Shown here: positions 48,601-60,278 of the stretch, one piece after another
Numbering within the stretch: the stretch's first letter is position 1
Layout: each line of letters begins with the position of its first letter
Assembly (NCBI GenBank): GCA_018292915.2
Contig: JACVVK020000210.1
Coordinates: 227,501-291,500 of the forward strand
Source of the DNA: Batillaria attramentaria
Taxonomy: Eukaryota; Mollusca; Gastropoda; Batillariidae
DNA: 64,000 bases
Direction: 5' to 3'
Translations under genes and position numbers: made by a program
The notes under the pieces: generated by a model
Told to the model about the DNA's origin: nothing
Seen by the model: only the letters and a program-made list of their open reading frames with translations
The model's database searches: none

Positions 48601-51600
48601 CTAACAGACTTGTTAGCATTTGCTGATTTTTGTCAGCTTTCAATCGTTTTTTCGGTGGCATCTTCTTCAAACTCAGTCAAAACAATGTGTACTTCGATCG
48701 CATGTGTTCCTCACATCCAAAACAATGCACAGTCCGATAACACGTGTTCCTACTATGCATGCGCTAGGCAGAAGACAGTAACAAAGAGATTGGCCGCTGA
48801 TTGGTCAAAATGTGAGCCTTGGGTTAAAAATAGACATGTTCATTGTTGTAATCTCGATAGGCGTCGCGTGGCGAGGTGGCACGCGCAGCGAGCGAGCAGT
48901 ACCCGGCGTGTCCGCAATGTTTGTGATAAGAATAGGACACGTGTCCGCTAGAGCTATGCTTTAATCGGACCGTGGGTCCGCTTGGGGGTCGGGGCTATCG
49001 GACATTCGAAGTTTTGATCGGTCTATGACCGGAGACCGACGGAAATGTGCAACACTGAAACAAAAAAAAACAACAACGACAAAAAACCCAAAAAACAAAA
49101 CGAAACAACAACAACAACAACAAAACCCACAAAAAAAAAACCCAACAAAAAAAACAACAAAAACAAAACGCACAAAACAAAAAAAAAATTCAAAATCAGA
49201 AAAAATAACAACCAATAGCAACAATACATTAAAAAACAAAAACCAACAAAAAAACCCTACCCCCCAAAAAAACAAAAACAACAACAAAAAACAAAAAAAA
49301 CCCCACAAAACAACAACAACAAACAAAACAAAACAAAACACCTACCAAAAAAAAGAAAAAAGAGTGAAACGGAGGATGTTTGGAATTGGAATGTTCCTCT
49401 CAAAAAATATGTGTGTGCTTGTTTGTCCTTGTAGAAGTGTCTGCATGAGCTGTGTCTTCCTTACCACTGGACTTCAGCATTACACTTTCCTACAGTCTCT
49501 TTCTCTTGACCCTTCCACAGTTGCAGCCAGCGGATAGGGCAGCACCATCCGCAGCTGACCATGATGCTGGCTGAGGAACTGCTGTGTCTTCATCCCTACT
49601 TCGACTCCCCCGAACCCGACATGGAGGATCCGGCATGTATCCTTACTGAGCCACAATGATGTGAAGGACATTGCTGACACTTTTAACTTTGGTAGTGGAA
49701 TTCTACATTATTTATTGCTATCCCAAAATAACGAATCCCTTATTTTGATTAAAAAAAAAAACAAACAAACAAAACCTCTCTTTCCTAGGATTACAAAGGA
49801 AGATTTTTTATTCTCTGAGATGCCAGGAGAGGACGTGAATTTCACCTGAAAAATACTAAAAATTTTGGAAAACACCCCCCCCCCAAAAAAAAAAAAAAAC
49901 AAAACAAAAAAAACCCCTCTCTTTCCTAGGATTACAAATGAAGGTTTTTATTCTCCTAGATGCCTGGAGAGGACGTGAATTTCACCTGAAAAATGCTAAA
50001 AATGGGCGGGGGAGGGGTGTGTTTGCTGCCCTACATGCCAGACGGCATAATGGGTATGAGTGAGTGAGTGAGTGAGTGAGTGAGTGAGGGGTGTGTGTTA
50101 AGGGGGCCTCGCTGGGGAACTCCCCTTGATCCCATCTGCTGGGCCGTCCCTGTAGTAACACCCCACCAAAGCCTGGATCTCATACTTTTCATTTTTGAAT
50201 GTGTGGCCCAACCCATGCAAGCAGTTTAACATTTTGAAAGATGCAGAGGTGTGTATATATATATATATATACACATGTACATGTATCATGAAGTGCAGAG
50301 TGCTTTCAGGACCTATCTCACTACCCAGGCCCTATTTTGATATCCAATTCTTTGAAGGATCTGCTAGTATTTCCTCACTCCTTTGTTGATATTTCCTTGA
50401 CTGACTCGCTAAGATGTTGCTGTTCTCCTTGCCGTCTTCAACGCTGCTGCTCTGTGCCCGACCATGGTGGCGCTTTTTCCGGAACACACTCGCAGACATT
50501 ATGCATACCTGCGTTCTAGTCTGCCTGAGCTGGTCCCTGCTATTCAGGTAACTTGACGTGGGTGACAGGCTGGGGAATTTTCAGTCATCTGGCAATTTTC
50601 AGACAAGTTTCCTATCCTTTCAGCCAAAAAATCTGAGTTTCAGCCGAGAAAATGAGGAGCAAGGTTGCATTTATCAATTAGTCAAGATGCACTTAATGCC
50701 ATATGGAACAGTCTAACTACATTTTATAATTCTTGCATGTCAGTATCAAGGCAGTATTTCACTTGTGGGTGCCAGGAGAGGCTACTATATCAGTAAATGC
50801 CTTTAAAAATGCTAAAATTTGTTCTCTTGCTCCTGTGGTCCCCCAGCAGGGCACTACTACTGCCCCTGCACTCTGGGCCAGGTTTCAGTCTTTTTTTTTT
50901 CTGCAGCAATTCCCCAGCCTGGAATGAAATGGCGGCATTCTCTTAGTTTTCACTGCTTGTTGATGTGAGGTATGTAGATAGAAATATTCTACAAAATGGA
51001 TCTGATTTTACTCGAGTATGCCTCTACCTGAAGGAAGTCTATGCTCTTGTTACGTTGTTTGATTTTTATCTTCGTAGACTTTTCACAAATGACCTTCTTT
51101 TTAGGCAATAGAGGACACTGGAAGCCAGGCCGTAGAGAAGGTGGTTGCCGTGGCAGCGAGCAGCACAGGGGATTTTTTGAGACAGCTGATGGCAAAGCTG
51201 GCAGGATTGTCCTCGTTGGATCTGGACACCGCGGAGCAGCTGCTCGACATCAGTGTCAGGTATGATACTGCGTTCGTTCAGTCCTTTTGGCTCCTAGAGA
51301 AGCATAGGGCCTCAACAGCTCTCCTCCATCTCACTCTATGATATCATACTGCGTTCGTTTAGTCCTTTTGGCTTCTAGAGAAGCATAGGGCCTCATCAGC
51401 TCTCCTCCATCTCACTCTATGATACTTCAGTTGATACCGTTTTTAAAATAACAGTGTGTATGTCTGGTGTAGTCATGTATTCTGTTTATAATAGGCTGGA
51501 TGCCATTGGCCGCAATATTTGTGCTGGCTTTTTCATCGTTGCCCCATCTTTGATATCACCCGTATGTGGTTGAAAAGGACGTTAAACTCCCAAACACCCA

Positions 51601-54600
51601 CCCACCCCTGGATGCCATTGGCCGCAAATCAAAAAAGTTAAAGTTTTCTTAAACCGGCTAATTCCAGCTTAGCTATGCCAACTTGTGCCTTGGAACAGTG
51701 TCGCTCATGGGTGTGCCTGTGCTCTTGAAATACTGTACCTTGATGGTCTGCTCGACTCTTAGTCCGATACAATGTTGTTTACACTTTGCGCGAGTGGTTG
51801 AACATTCAAATTCTACGACTGTTGCTGCACTAATAGAGCGCCCAGTGATCAAGTATACTTCTGTTGGCTCAGTGTCAGCATTACAGATGCTGTCACTGTC
51901 CAGGTGTCAAAGTGGTGTGATGATAGATACCACGAAAATAGCTCAGAATGATCTGTGAGAATAAAAATGTTAGCAATAGCCTCTTTCAGCCTGATTTTGT
52001 CCTTTCGTTCCAGTTATGAAAACGGTCACTTTTAAAAAAAAGAAGCATCACTTTTTAATTTTTTTTTTTTTTTTTATCTAACAGACTTGGCATTTCAGAA
52101 GTGGTATTTCCTCATACTTGCATCTCAGACTTTGTTTTCTTACATTTTCAGAGATCTTCGTCGCATGAAGACTTTGGATGATCGAACATCTGCATCGACT
52201 GAGTGTACCTGCCTCTTCCTGTCCTCTCAGCTGATTCTTACCCAGGTGAGTTCAGCATGGTGTTTTCTGATACATCAAGGATGCAGAAGATGCCAGGATG
52301 TCCCACGGCATAATGAGCAGAACGCATGGCATGGTCTGATAAACTTTTCGCAACGAGGGAAGCATGTGTAGTTTGATATGACTGAAACACGGAAAGAAAG
52401 CAGCAAGTCTGTTGACGTCATTTGAGGAAACAAGACCATAACTTCAGTCTCTTCCATGTGGAAATCACCCCTTTTCCCATACACTGACGTCAGGGACGTA
52501 CTGTGTTTTGCCCGTATATGTCAAGATAAAAGGGTGGGGTTTTGGCCTCGCGGCTTGGCGAATGGAGTCGTCTTTTTAGCTTGGTTTGAGATTCAGAGAC
52601 ACCAGCAGGGAGGGGCCACGGGGGTAGGTGGTGTGCGAGTGGGTGTAAATGAAAGAATATTGACTCTTGATATGCCCTTTGTCACCTGTAGGTAATTGTT
52701 TTTGCTGTTCTGATTGTTTTTCTTGTTTTTTTTGTTTTCGAAAGTTAATGAAGAGTATTGTCAGACAAGACGCAACTGTGGTCTACTCTGAGAGCGTGGC
52801 AGCCTCTGTTGAGAAGGTGAGTAGAATTTTTTTGTTCACGACTGTTTTATCCATGTTATCCGTTTGAACAAAGTTGGGTTGAGTCTCTCTGCTGTTCAGT
52901 TTCATTTGAGTGGTCCTTTTTCAATGTTTAGTTAGGTGTTTGAAATAGGAGCATTTGAACAGAAGCGCAGGGGCATGTGCACCCATGGCGTAACGGAGAG
53001 GAGTGGGTGGGTGTTTGGGGGTTTAACGTCCTTTTCCACCACATAGGGTGATATCAAAGACGGGGCAACGATGAAATAGCCAGCACAAATATTTGGCCCC
53101 AGCCGGGATACGAACTCACGACCCGAGCATTAGAAGTCCAACGCTCTACCATTTGACCACCCCGGCTCCCCGTAACGGAGAGGAAGGGGACATGACTGCT
53201 TGGTTGACAAGACCGTCTGCATAAACTGGACGTTATGATGGTGGTGATGGTGACGACTATCTGTAGCACACAGTTTTGCCATAACTGAGTGCTTACTTTG
53301 CTTAATGCTGAGGGAGCGGGTTTTGCAGCATGCGACCAAAACAAGACATTAAAAAAAAAAAACACACGTGCAGTGCTCTAATTTTAGAGGGTGAAAGGCT
53401 CAACAGTGAAAACTTATCTTTATCTGTGTGTTTTTTTCAGATTCTCCAGCAGACGACTCAGCTGCAGACGCTGTATCTGGGTCTGGGTGGGTCGCTGGCA
53501 GCCATGGTGAGACAGACGGAACTGAAAGCCCTGGCTGTGCAGTTACTGTCAACGCTGGGTCGCGCCTCGCTCGGCGACAAAGTCCGCGCTTGCAACACCT
53601 TCAGACAATACCTGACTTTGGTGAAGAGGTGAGCTTTACATGCAATTTCTTCTTTACAAATTAGCAACTCCTTTTTCATCTTGCATGAAGACTTTTGCCT
53701 GAGAGACTGCATGTACAATGAATCGTTGCTTTTGCTATACTTATACAACTCTTTCAGCCCTCAAAACAAACAAACCAAAAAAAAAAAAAAAAACCCCAAC
53801 AAAACCAAAACCAAACAAAACAAAGCAAAAATCTTTGAATATCAACAAACATTTTTGTTTTTGTGTTTTTATTTGTTTTGTTTGCTGGATGGGAGCCAAA
53901 TGAGAAAAATATGCTTGATTGGGTTCGGAATTGATCACAGTTTTTAGGACGGGCTAAATTTTCCACGTTCATGGGCAAGCATCTGTGGTACAAACGCACG
54001 TCACTGCCGATCTCCCGCAGAGACGATTTTGCAAGTGTAACTCTGACAATGACGTAACAAAACGTGCGTCATCGATGCTGACATGTACGGTCCACCGAAC
54101 GCGCTTCTCCTCCTCAGTGAGTGCCGTCTGTGCGGATGTGTGTGCGGCTGTGTGTGTGTGAATTGTGTCCAGGCCCGTTTCTTCGAAAATACTCAACCGA
54201 ATGGCTTCAAATTTGGGGTATCCAAATATATCAAAATGTTACATTAGACGATTCAAGCGTGTGATGATTGCTTAAGTGATTTGGGAGTTATCGCCCTTTT
54301 GAGACAAGTTGGTTGTCTTTCGTGTACAGGCGTAATATTTATTTAAATCACTCAATTTTTTGGCAGTAGATAGCTTGAATACGGACTCTGAACAGAGTCA
54401 CTACTAGAAAATGGTCGCTCTTATAGTTTTCATGTAAACCGAGCCTGAGTTGACATTGCATGTGAACCAGTTCAGATGCCTATTTCTCCAAAAATACTGA
54501 ACGATCGACGATTTCAAATTTGGGGTTTCTAAATGAATCAAGATTGTTGAATAGAAGGCCCGATCCAGGTACGATTGCACACATGATTTGCGAGTTATCG

Positions 54601-55851
54601 CCCTTTTCAGAAAAAGTGGCTTTCTGGCGTTTAAAGGCGTAATATTTACCTAAACCACTCCATTTTTGGGACATAGATAGCATGAATACGGACTCTCAAC
54701 TAAGTGAATTTTGGAGGTTGTCGCTTTTATACTTTTGGCGTAAGCCGTACCTGATGAAAGTGCTGGTGAACACACTTTAGATCTCAAAATCGCTCCTACT
54801 ATACATAGATAATAAGCCTGGGGTGCCATAAAAAATATACAAAAAAATTAGAAAAATTCACTGCAGCCGTTATCGTCAGTTGACTCGAAAATTTGTACTC
54901 ACAGCACATTTCCTCTACAAGCCACATGCCTCACAAACATCGAAGAAGAGACGCACGCGCACTGACGTAAAGTAAGTGCGTCATGTTTGATTGACGTGAT
55001 GCTGTTTTTTCTTGGGGGTGTCTCGCCACTTTCTTTCCGAATTCCTCTGGAGACGTGGTGTATTTTACTTCTACTATGTCGCCATCTTCGTGCAATCGCA
55101 GAGAAGACACGGGATATAACAGAATACAACTCCAATACTTTATGAACAGAATATGCACGGAGAACAAATTCATGAAAGAAGAAGAACCCAGAACGCTGTG
55201 CAGGGCTGCTTACGTACTGAACAGGTCAGATCCATCGCAGAAAAGGCACGCGCGCACTGACGCAAAAGGCAGTATCAGCGTCATTTTTTCCGACGTCATG
55301 TTTGATTGACGTGATACTGGCATTTCTTGGGGATGTGTCGCCACTTTTTGGACGTTCTCTATGTGTAGACGGGGAAAGCGGGAGTTTCATTGATGTAATG
55401 TGCTTTGTTTTTCCCACTGACTCTCACTCGATAGCATAGTAGAGTGAGAGAACACCACATAGGTCTCAATGGAGCACAAACGCGGCTCGCGCGAGTCTGT
55501 GTGTGTGTGTGCGTGTGCGCATGCGTGGTGTGAGTGTGTGCGCGCGCGCGTGTGTATGTCTGACATAACACATAGTTAGAAAACGTTCGCCGCGCAGACT
55601 TGTCTGTTAAACATATTGGGTCGGTATTAATTCGATCTTTACACTGCGCACGCAGCAGCAACACTTCAATTTTATGGGCCTGCTTTCATTGCAAGAACTG
55701 TATCAAAGTTATTACGCCAAATGTATTATGCGTCATCCCAGTGAGCAAAAACGTCATAGATTTCAAAGAATACAACTTGACGTCTCTCTTCCAAAAACAA
55801 GATTGGTGTGACAGCCCGGTCAGTTGTTTCCATTCAGAGAGAGAGAGAGAG

Positions 55852-55916
<65 letters not shown>

Positions 55917-56645
55917 ATACATGGCATTACAAAAGAACGACCGTGACGATAGCAGGTGATCAAATGGAAACAACATATTGGGCTGGTGGCCATCTTGTTA
56001 GTGTTCCAGTGGTCAGTTGGAAGTGCTGTTGGGGTTGCCAAATTATGCTTTGCTCTGGTGACAACCGGTACCCAGGGATGTTTGCACATGGAATCTTTTT
56101 TTGTATTCAGCTCGGTGGAGAACGAACCAGAACTGTACGACAGCTTCACCAAGCAAGTCGTCCCCCTCTGTGACTCGGTGGACTGGTCTCGTCTTCAGAC
56201 GCTGCATGATATTCTTCAAAACCTCTCCAATCTCCTGAGGCCCGCTGCCTTTACGACACCGTGTGATGTCCGCAAAACCACTGCTGTGATCCACGAACCT
56301 CCGTCGTCATCGGAGACTGCCATAAAGTTCCCAGCAGGCCTTGCAGCCCGCGTCACCCTGGTGGCTACCATTGAAAACTTGGAGGACCCACATCGTGTGG
56401 GAATTTTGGTTTGTATTTATTTATTCACTCTGATCGTTGGATAAGCTTTCACAAAGTGTGCATGTACAAGTATGGATACACAGACCAAACCAAAATGCCC
56501 TAATAATCGAATCCCCCAAATCGCATGGGAAACTACTCTCCCCATTTTTGTGTGTGTGTATGGTTTTAGGCTGAGGAAAGGAAATATTAGTCTGTGTGCG
56601 TGCGTGTGTGTGTGTATGTGTGTGTGTGTGCGTGTGTGTATGTGC

Positions 56646-56711
<66 letters not shown>

Positions 56712-58618
56712 TCATAAAATTTAACCTTGGTCTGACTGAATTGATTTGTCTTATGCTGAAAAATCCATAGAGGTAGCCCGGAACATTCTGGGCTCAGCAC
56801 TACATGAACTAGGGTCGGTCGGTGGTCTAGTGGTTAAGAGACTTGTCACCAATGCGAGAGGTGGGGGGTTCGAGTCCCACTCGGGGCAAAGAATTTTTCC
56901 TTCTCGTATGTGGCACCGTTCATTCGGGCCGATCGTCGGGGGTTCTCTCCGGGTACTCCGGCTTCCTCCCCCTCTGCTTTGGAAATGTTCAGCCCACCAA
57001 ATTTGAAAAATAAATGTAATTCTAAATTCCGAAATTTAAATAGCTGAGCTGACCCTTCGCACCACGTGATTGTAATATGTTTATGTCCAGTGTGTGGGAG
57101 AATGCGTGTGATTCACGTGAGCGTGCGTGTTGGGTTCAGTTCGCGGCGCTTTGAGCCGATTCGTGAAATTGGGTAAAGCGCCTATACAATACTCATAAAA
57201 ATAAAAAAAAATAAAAAATAAATAACAAATGGCTAAAACTGATTTGTTAACACTGTTTTGTTCTGTTAGAATATTAGCTTGGTGCGAGTTTTACATCAAC
57301 ATTTTGTTATTGCTGCAAGTACTGCTACTGCTACTACTACATGTACTTATTATTCAACATGTTCTGTTATGGGTGGTTGCTGGTTAAGCTTGGTTCATCA
57401 CCAACGCGAGAGGTCAGGTTCAAGTCCTAGAATTTTTCCTTCTCCTACGTGGCACCATTCATTCGGGTTGATCGTCAGGAGGTGCTCCCCAGCTTTCACC
57501 ACCCCCACCCCCACCCCAACCCCCGCTCTAGAAATCAGGCTGGGGAATTGTGAGTCATTTGGCGATCCTCCGCCAAAAAATTCGAAGTTTCCGCCAAAAA
57601 AAAAAAGGGGGGGGGGGGGGGGGTGACCAAAAATGTTCAACACACAAAATTTGAAAATAAATGCAATTCGAAATTCCAAAACTAAAATAGCTGAGCTGAC
57701 CCTTCGCACCACATGATTGTAATGTGCTCATGTCCAGCGTGTGAGAGAATGTGTATGATTCACATAAGCCTAGTTATGTGTTGGGTTCGGTCCGCGGTGC
57801 TTTGAACCAATTCAAGAAGTTGAGTAAAGCGCCTTTACAATACTCAGTTATTATTGCTGTTATTATTGTGGATCAGGTGCGGTACCCAGACCAGCGTACG
57901 CAGATGGTGATTCCACAGCTTTCAGCCTGGACCAGACTGAGTCCTCTCAGACATCGCCTTGTGGCGCCGATTCTGCTTACTCATGCACTGTGGTCGGGTG
58001 AGTTTCAGAAGTACTTTGATGGTCTCAGCACTGCTCATTGACTGTTCAACAGGCTAACAAAAGACCTCTAACAACATGAAGTTTGTTTGTTGTGTGCTGT
58101 TTAGGTCACAGTCTGTTTTTGCCTTTAACTTTGCTTCTGGCCCTACATGTAACCGCTAGGCTTGCTGAAGAGGAGTGAAGACAAGATGGCGTATGCTGTA
58201 GATTTGACTGAGCTTGTCCTGTCGTCGTGCACAGCACACAGCCAAATGGGACACTCCACAAGTTTTGAAATGTGATGACACAACACATAAACGACTATGA
58301 CCAGTGTGTAGAACACTGTCGTTGAGTTGTGATGTGAAATGTCATAAAAATGTGACCATTATCATGCAGTGAATTAAAAAAAAAATTAAAAAATTCATGT
58401 AAAATGTTTGGCTACACCCCAAAATCAACTGCACAACTAAAAAGTTATGGGGAATAGATAACCATTCCTTCTTTTGTTTTGCAGAACCTTGCAACGTTGA
58501 AATGACCCTGATAGTGGAGGCCTGTGGTCAAGGGAGACAACTGCTGAAGTTGCAGGACAGCATACCGCTTACTGACCCTGTCAAGGTGCTGGTGTCACCG
58601 AAAACTCACAAGCGATGA
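41795..58618 (+). CDS. INTS4: Integrator complex subunit 4
   Basis: I reconstruct 19 coding exons: 41795-41848, 42160-42469, 42638-42744, 44368-44544, 45294-45433, 46294-46414, 46549-46620, 46927-47101, 47323-47528, 47663-47805, 49521-49636, 50414-50547, 51105-51259, 52152-52245, 52745-52816, 53441-53628, 56111-56408, 57877-57997 and 58485-58618. They total 2,817 nt, giving 938 aa against 963 in human. Phases agree at every junction. INTS4 is a HEAT-repeat scaffold of the Integrator cleavage module with INTS9 and INTS11, acting in the nucleus on snRNA and paused transcripts. Diagnostic conserved stretches include GACGAFVHGLEDE, FLEQTLDKKLMS, ARERAKE-like HERAKEHF and HPYFDSPEPDMEDP. Acceptors of exons 12 (GCTAAG) and 15 (CGAAAG) lack the usual pyrimidine at -3. 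Introns carry many transposons. Confidence 0.95.
42927..44045 (+). mobile_element. Pearl/HINE-like tandem-repeat element, INTS4 intron 3
   Basis: Inverted GGCTCCCTTGTG (42927-42938) and CACAAGGGAGCC (44009-44020) frame a (CTGT)n microsatellite (about 42975-43002) and about seven units of 134-154 bp. After the right repeat come a hairpin GAGGC-TTTT-GCCTC and CTAG. This layout of left arm, tetranucleotide tract, tandem core and hairpin end is known from molluscan pearl elements and from non-autonomous Helentrons (HINEs). Most units carry TGACCTTGAC and TCAAGGTCAAGGTCA. Confidence 0.8.
44812..45093. repeat. GC-rich repeat with partial inverted ends, INTS4 intron 4
   Basis: The interval is full of GGGGGGCCC and CCCCCC blocks. 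GGGGCAGGCGCGTAGG near the start and CCTATGCCCCTGAGG at the end are partly inverted. It resembles a small DNA-transposon derivative, but the ends are too diverged to be sure. Confidence 0.45.
45661..45740. repeat. (GA)n-rich tract, INTS4 intron 5
   Basis: GA and GGGAGA units with a short TG run; low complexity. Confidence 0.85.
48026..49057. mobile_element. Non-autonomous DNA transposon, CAGTGTTGCACATTT termini
   Basis: CAGTGTTGCACATTT at 48026-48040 and its inverted partner AAATGTGCAACACTG at 49043-49057 frame 1,032 bp in INTS4 intron 10. CAGTG-type ends suggest the hAT superfamily. The flanks are A/C-rich, so the 8-bp duplication cannot be judged. A short minus-strand frame starting MPPKKRLKADKNQQ (near 48660) may be a remnant of captured or transposon coding sequence. 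Confidence 0.7.
49060..49365. repeat. (CAA)n/A-rich low-complexity tract, INTS4 intron 10
   Basis: About 300 bp composed almost wholly of A and C, adjoining the right end of the CAGTGTTG element. Confidence 0.95.
49775..49998 (+). repeat. Tandem duplication, about 141-bp spacing, INTS4 intron 11
   Basis: TCTCTTTCCTAGGATTACAAA then GAGAGGACGTGAATTTCACC then GAAAAAT occurs at 49777-49855 and again at 49918-49996 with a few differences. A C/A run separates the copies. Confidence 0.88.
50566..50921. mobile_element. MITE-like element (CAGGCTGGGGAATT), INTS4 intron 12
   Basis: This is the second copy of the family at 30835-31143, with ends CAGGCTGGGGAATTTTCAG and AATTCCCCAGCCTG. They share TTGCATGTCAGTATCAAGGCAG. 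It starts 18 bp after the exon 12 donor. Flanking duplication is not evident. Confidence 0.8.
51260..51427 (+). repeat. 81-bp tandem duplication after INTS4 exon 13
   Basis: GATACTGCGTTCGTT, then TAGAGAAGCATAGGGCCTCA and CTCTCCTCCATCTCACTC occur twice with only a few changes. The first copy includes the exon 13 donor region. Confidence 0.9.
51516..51605 (+). mobile_element. SINE family A, 5'-truncated, about 20-bp TSD
   Basis: Only the 3' body is present (from TATTTGTGCTGGC to CACCCACCC). A 20-bp direct repeat (CTGGATGCC to GGCCGCAA) flanks it at 51496-51515 and 51606-51625. Confidence 0.92.
52308..52580 (+). repeat. Dispersed repeat family C, copy 2, INTS4 intron 14
   Basis: This copy is collinear with 34905-35185, including GGCATAATGA, TAGTTTGATATGAC, TTGACGTCATT, AAATCACCCCTTTTCCCAT and GGAGTCGTCT. 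Confidence 0.75.
53003..53171 (-). mobile_element. SINE family A, full-length, 13-bp TSD, INTS4 intron 15
   Basis: A reverse-oriented complete copy ending in the tRNA-like head GGGGAGCCGGGGTGG (minus strand). GTAACGGAGAGGA flanks it at 52990-53002 and 53172-53184. Confidence 0.93.
54168..54778 (+). repeat. About 305-bp diverged tandem duplication, INTS4 intron 16
   Basis: Two units share TTCAAATTTGGGGT, GAGTTATCGCCCTTTT, GGCGTAATATTTA, ATAGATAGC and GAATACGGACTCT in order, at a spacing of about 305 bp. No ORF is kept. Confidence 0.85.
54931..55400 (+). repeat. Duplicated block, about 290-bp spacing, INTS4 intron 16
   Basis: CGCGCACTGACG, CGTCATGTTTGATTGACGTGAT, TTCTTGGGG and GTGTCGCCACTTT occur at 54955-55033 and 55250-55350. 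Both copies have several TGACG motifs. Confidence 0.75.
55839..55915. repeat. (GA)n-(TG)n tract, INTS4 intron 16
   Basis: A short GA run passes into a TG run of about 60 bp, 195 bp before the exon 17 acceptor. Confidence 0.95.
56592..56704. repeat. (TG)n microsatellite, INTS4 intron 17
   Basis: TG repeat with a few TATG and TGCG interruptions over about 110 bp. Confidence 0.95.
56812..57224 (+). mobile_element. SINE family B, full-length copy, INTS4 intron 17
   Basis: The tRNA-like head GGTCGGTGGTCTAGTGGTTAAGAG and GGTTCGAGTCCCACTCGGGG carries A and B boxes. The body includes TTCCTTCTCGTATGTGGCACCG and GCTGAGCTGACCCTTCGCACC, and ends AAAGCGCCTATACAATACTCA with an A/T-rich tail. Confidence 0.9.
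57375..57866 (+). mobile_element. SINE family B, interrupted copy next to INTS4 exon 18
   Basis: Head remnants (ACCAACGCGAGAGGTC) and the complete 3' body flank an inserted fragment beginning CAGGCTGGGGAATT (57536 to about 57625). The SINE tail (TTATTATTGCTGTTATTATTG) runs right up to the exon 18 acceptor at 57875-57876. Confidence 0.85.
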
Positions 58619-58766
58619 AGTGACGGTGCGATGGCAGTTGTGTGTGTGCTGGAGTTTATTTTCAGTGAACAGTCTGTGTAAAAAAACTAAGGAGAAATAT
58701 TGTGCTTGTGTGAGGGTGAATTGTTTGTCGTTGGTTTGTGTTTGCATTTGCATACGTGTGCCTGCG

Positions 58767-58908
58767 CCTGCGCGCGCGCGCGTGTGTGTGTGTGTGTGTT
58801 CTGAGAGTGAGAGAGATTGTTATTTTTCCATACGTGTAATGTTGAAATAACATGAATACATGTAATGTACTTGGAAACTCTGGATTTTTTATATGAATAT
58901 ATAATGTA

Positions 58909-58978
<70 letters not shown>

Positions 58979-59008
58979 CGCACGCGTGTGTGTGTGTGAG
59001 AGAGAGAA
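58767..59008. repeat. TG tracts in INTS4 3' region
   Basis: GC/TG tract at 58767-58798 and a TG run at 58911-58980 with a GCGCACGCG interruption, then a GA run. No canonical AATAAA is seen close to the INTS4 stop; the 3' end of the transcript is unresolved. Confidence 0.9.
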
Positions 59009-59116
59009 TGTGTGACCCTGAGTACAGTGAAAATTTCCTATGGCTAAAAAATGACAGTTTTAGTCTGTTGACTCTGATGTCTTGATAAACAAAAAAAAAA
59101 CCCATCAAGTTTTTGG

Positions 59117-59939
59117 ACGGATTTTATTTGAAAATGAAAGGGCAGTTCAGTCACAGGGTATCATATTTCAGAACACAGAAGCACACTAAATATCTTGTCA
59201 TACAATTCAGTCTGTTGGCAGCAGGGAAGCACAAGCCATTTCAGTCGTAACACTTGCACATGAAACCACGTCCTATACTTACATTGCATGTAGGATAACT
59301 TCATAAGATACAATAACACTGTATATCGGGGGATAAGTAGACTATGATTTGATGACCTTGTTTTGAGACTTAAGTGACTGAGCGGACCAGAGACACCACA
59401 ACTGGAAAGAAGCAATGTCCATGCAGCACAGCATACCTATTAGAGCATTCCTACGCACACACAATACTGGTTTTTGTTTTGTTCTGTTCTGGTTGGTTGG
59501 TTGGGTTTTTTTTGTTTTTTTTTTTTTCTCAGCAGTTGTCAAACATATGCAACCTGTTGATGAAACTGCAACATTTGCAGGCAATGAAAATGAGCCGCAG
59601 TGAATACTGAGTGAATTAAAATGACATCTGCACAGCTAAAAAGAATTACTCTAAATGCGCAAAGAAACACCTAAAACCTCCCCACATACTTGCCACAGTT
59701 TTACAAACATTAGCAACTGTCCAACAAACGCAGTGTGCTTATGAAATTGGAAAAAAAAAAATCAAAACACACACACCAAGAAAGAAGCAAGCAGGCAGTG
59801 AAACGTTAATGACAATGAGTGAATGAGAATGCTAACCATGTAACTGAACTAATGTAAAATGCCACCAAACTAACATGAGCGAGGCGAACAATGAATGGAA
59901 TGTCCAGCGTTATCAGTATCGATCAATGACTCTGGACTG
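59117..59939 (-). other. Probable 3' UTR of the minus-strand gene
   Basis: TTTATT at 59123-59128 reads AATAAA on the minus strand about 815 bp after the stop codon. No other coding feature is seen in this stretch. Confidence 0.45.
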
Positions 59940-60068
59940 TCACGTGAAGGAAATGGCACCAAAGCGATGGTACAAGACTGCGACGTGGCGCTTCAGGGGA
60001 TCCACGATAAGATAGGCGAAAGACTGCCGGTGGGGCTTGTCGCTTGGGTAGTAGACCCCGTTGGAATC
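59940..60068 (-). CDS. Terminal coding exon of an unidentified gene
   Basis: On the minus strand CTCTTGTTGCAG then GATTCC forms a good acceptor. The following frame of 42 codons (DSNGVYYPSDKP..., ending YHRFGAISFT) ends in TGA. Alternating hydrophobic residues look like genuine coding sequence, but I do not recognise the protein. The upstream exons must lie beyond 60068, possibly outside the window. A second open frame through the same bases is more Arg/Pro-rich and less protein-like. The gene converges with INTS4. Confidence 0.5.
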   Translation of the reverse strand, partial: DSNGVYYPSDKPHRQSFAYLIVDPLKRHVAVLYHRFGAISFT

Positions 60069-60219
60069 CTGCAACAAGAGAAAAGGTAAATTTAGTTATG
60101 TTAGCCTGGAGGACTCTGATGATAATTAAATTGAACTGAATGTGACACCTGTCCCTCAGTAGAAGCTCCAGGCGCCAATACAGACATTTGACAAGCACAA
60201 ATGAATGTTTTGCGGCATG

Positions 60220-60225
<6 letters not shown>

Positions 60226-60276
<51 letters not shown>
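60226..60276. repeat. (CA)n microsatellite
   Basis: A CA run preceded by CGCGCG, in the presumed last intron of the minus-strand gene. Confidence 0.95.
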
Positions 60277-60278
<2 letters not shown>

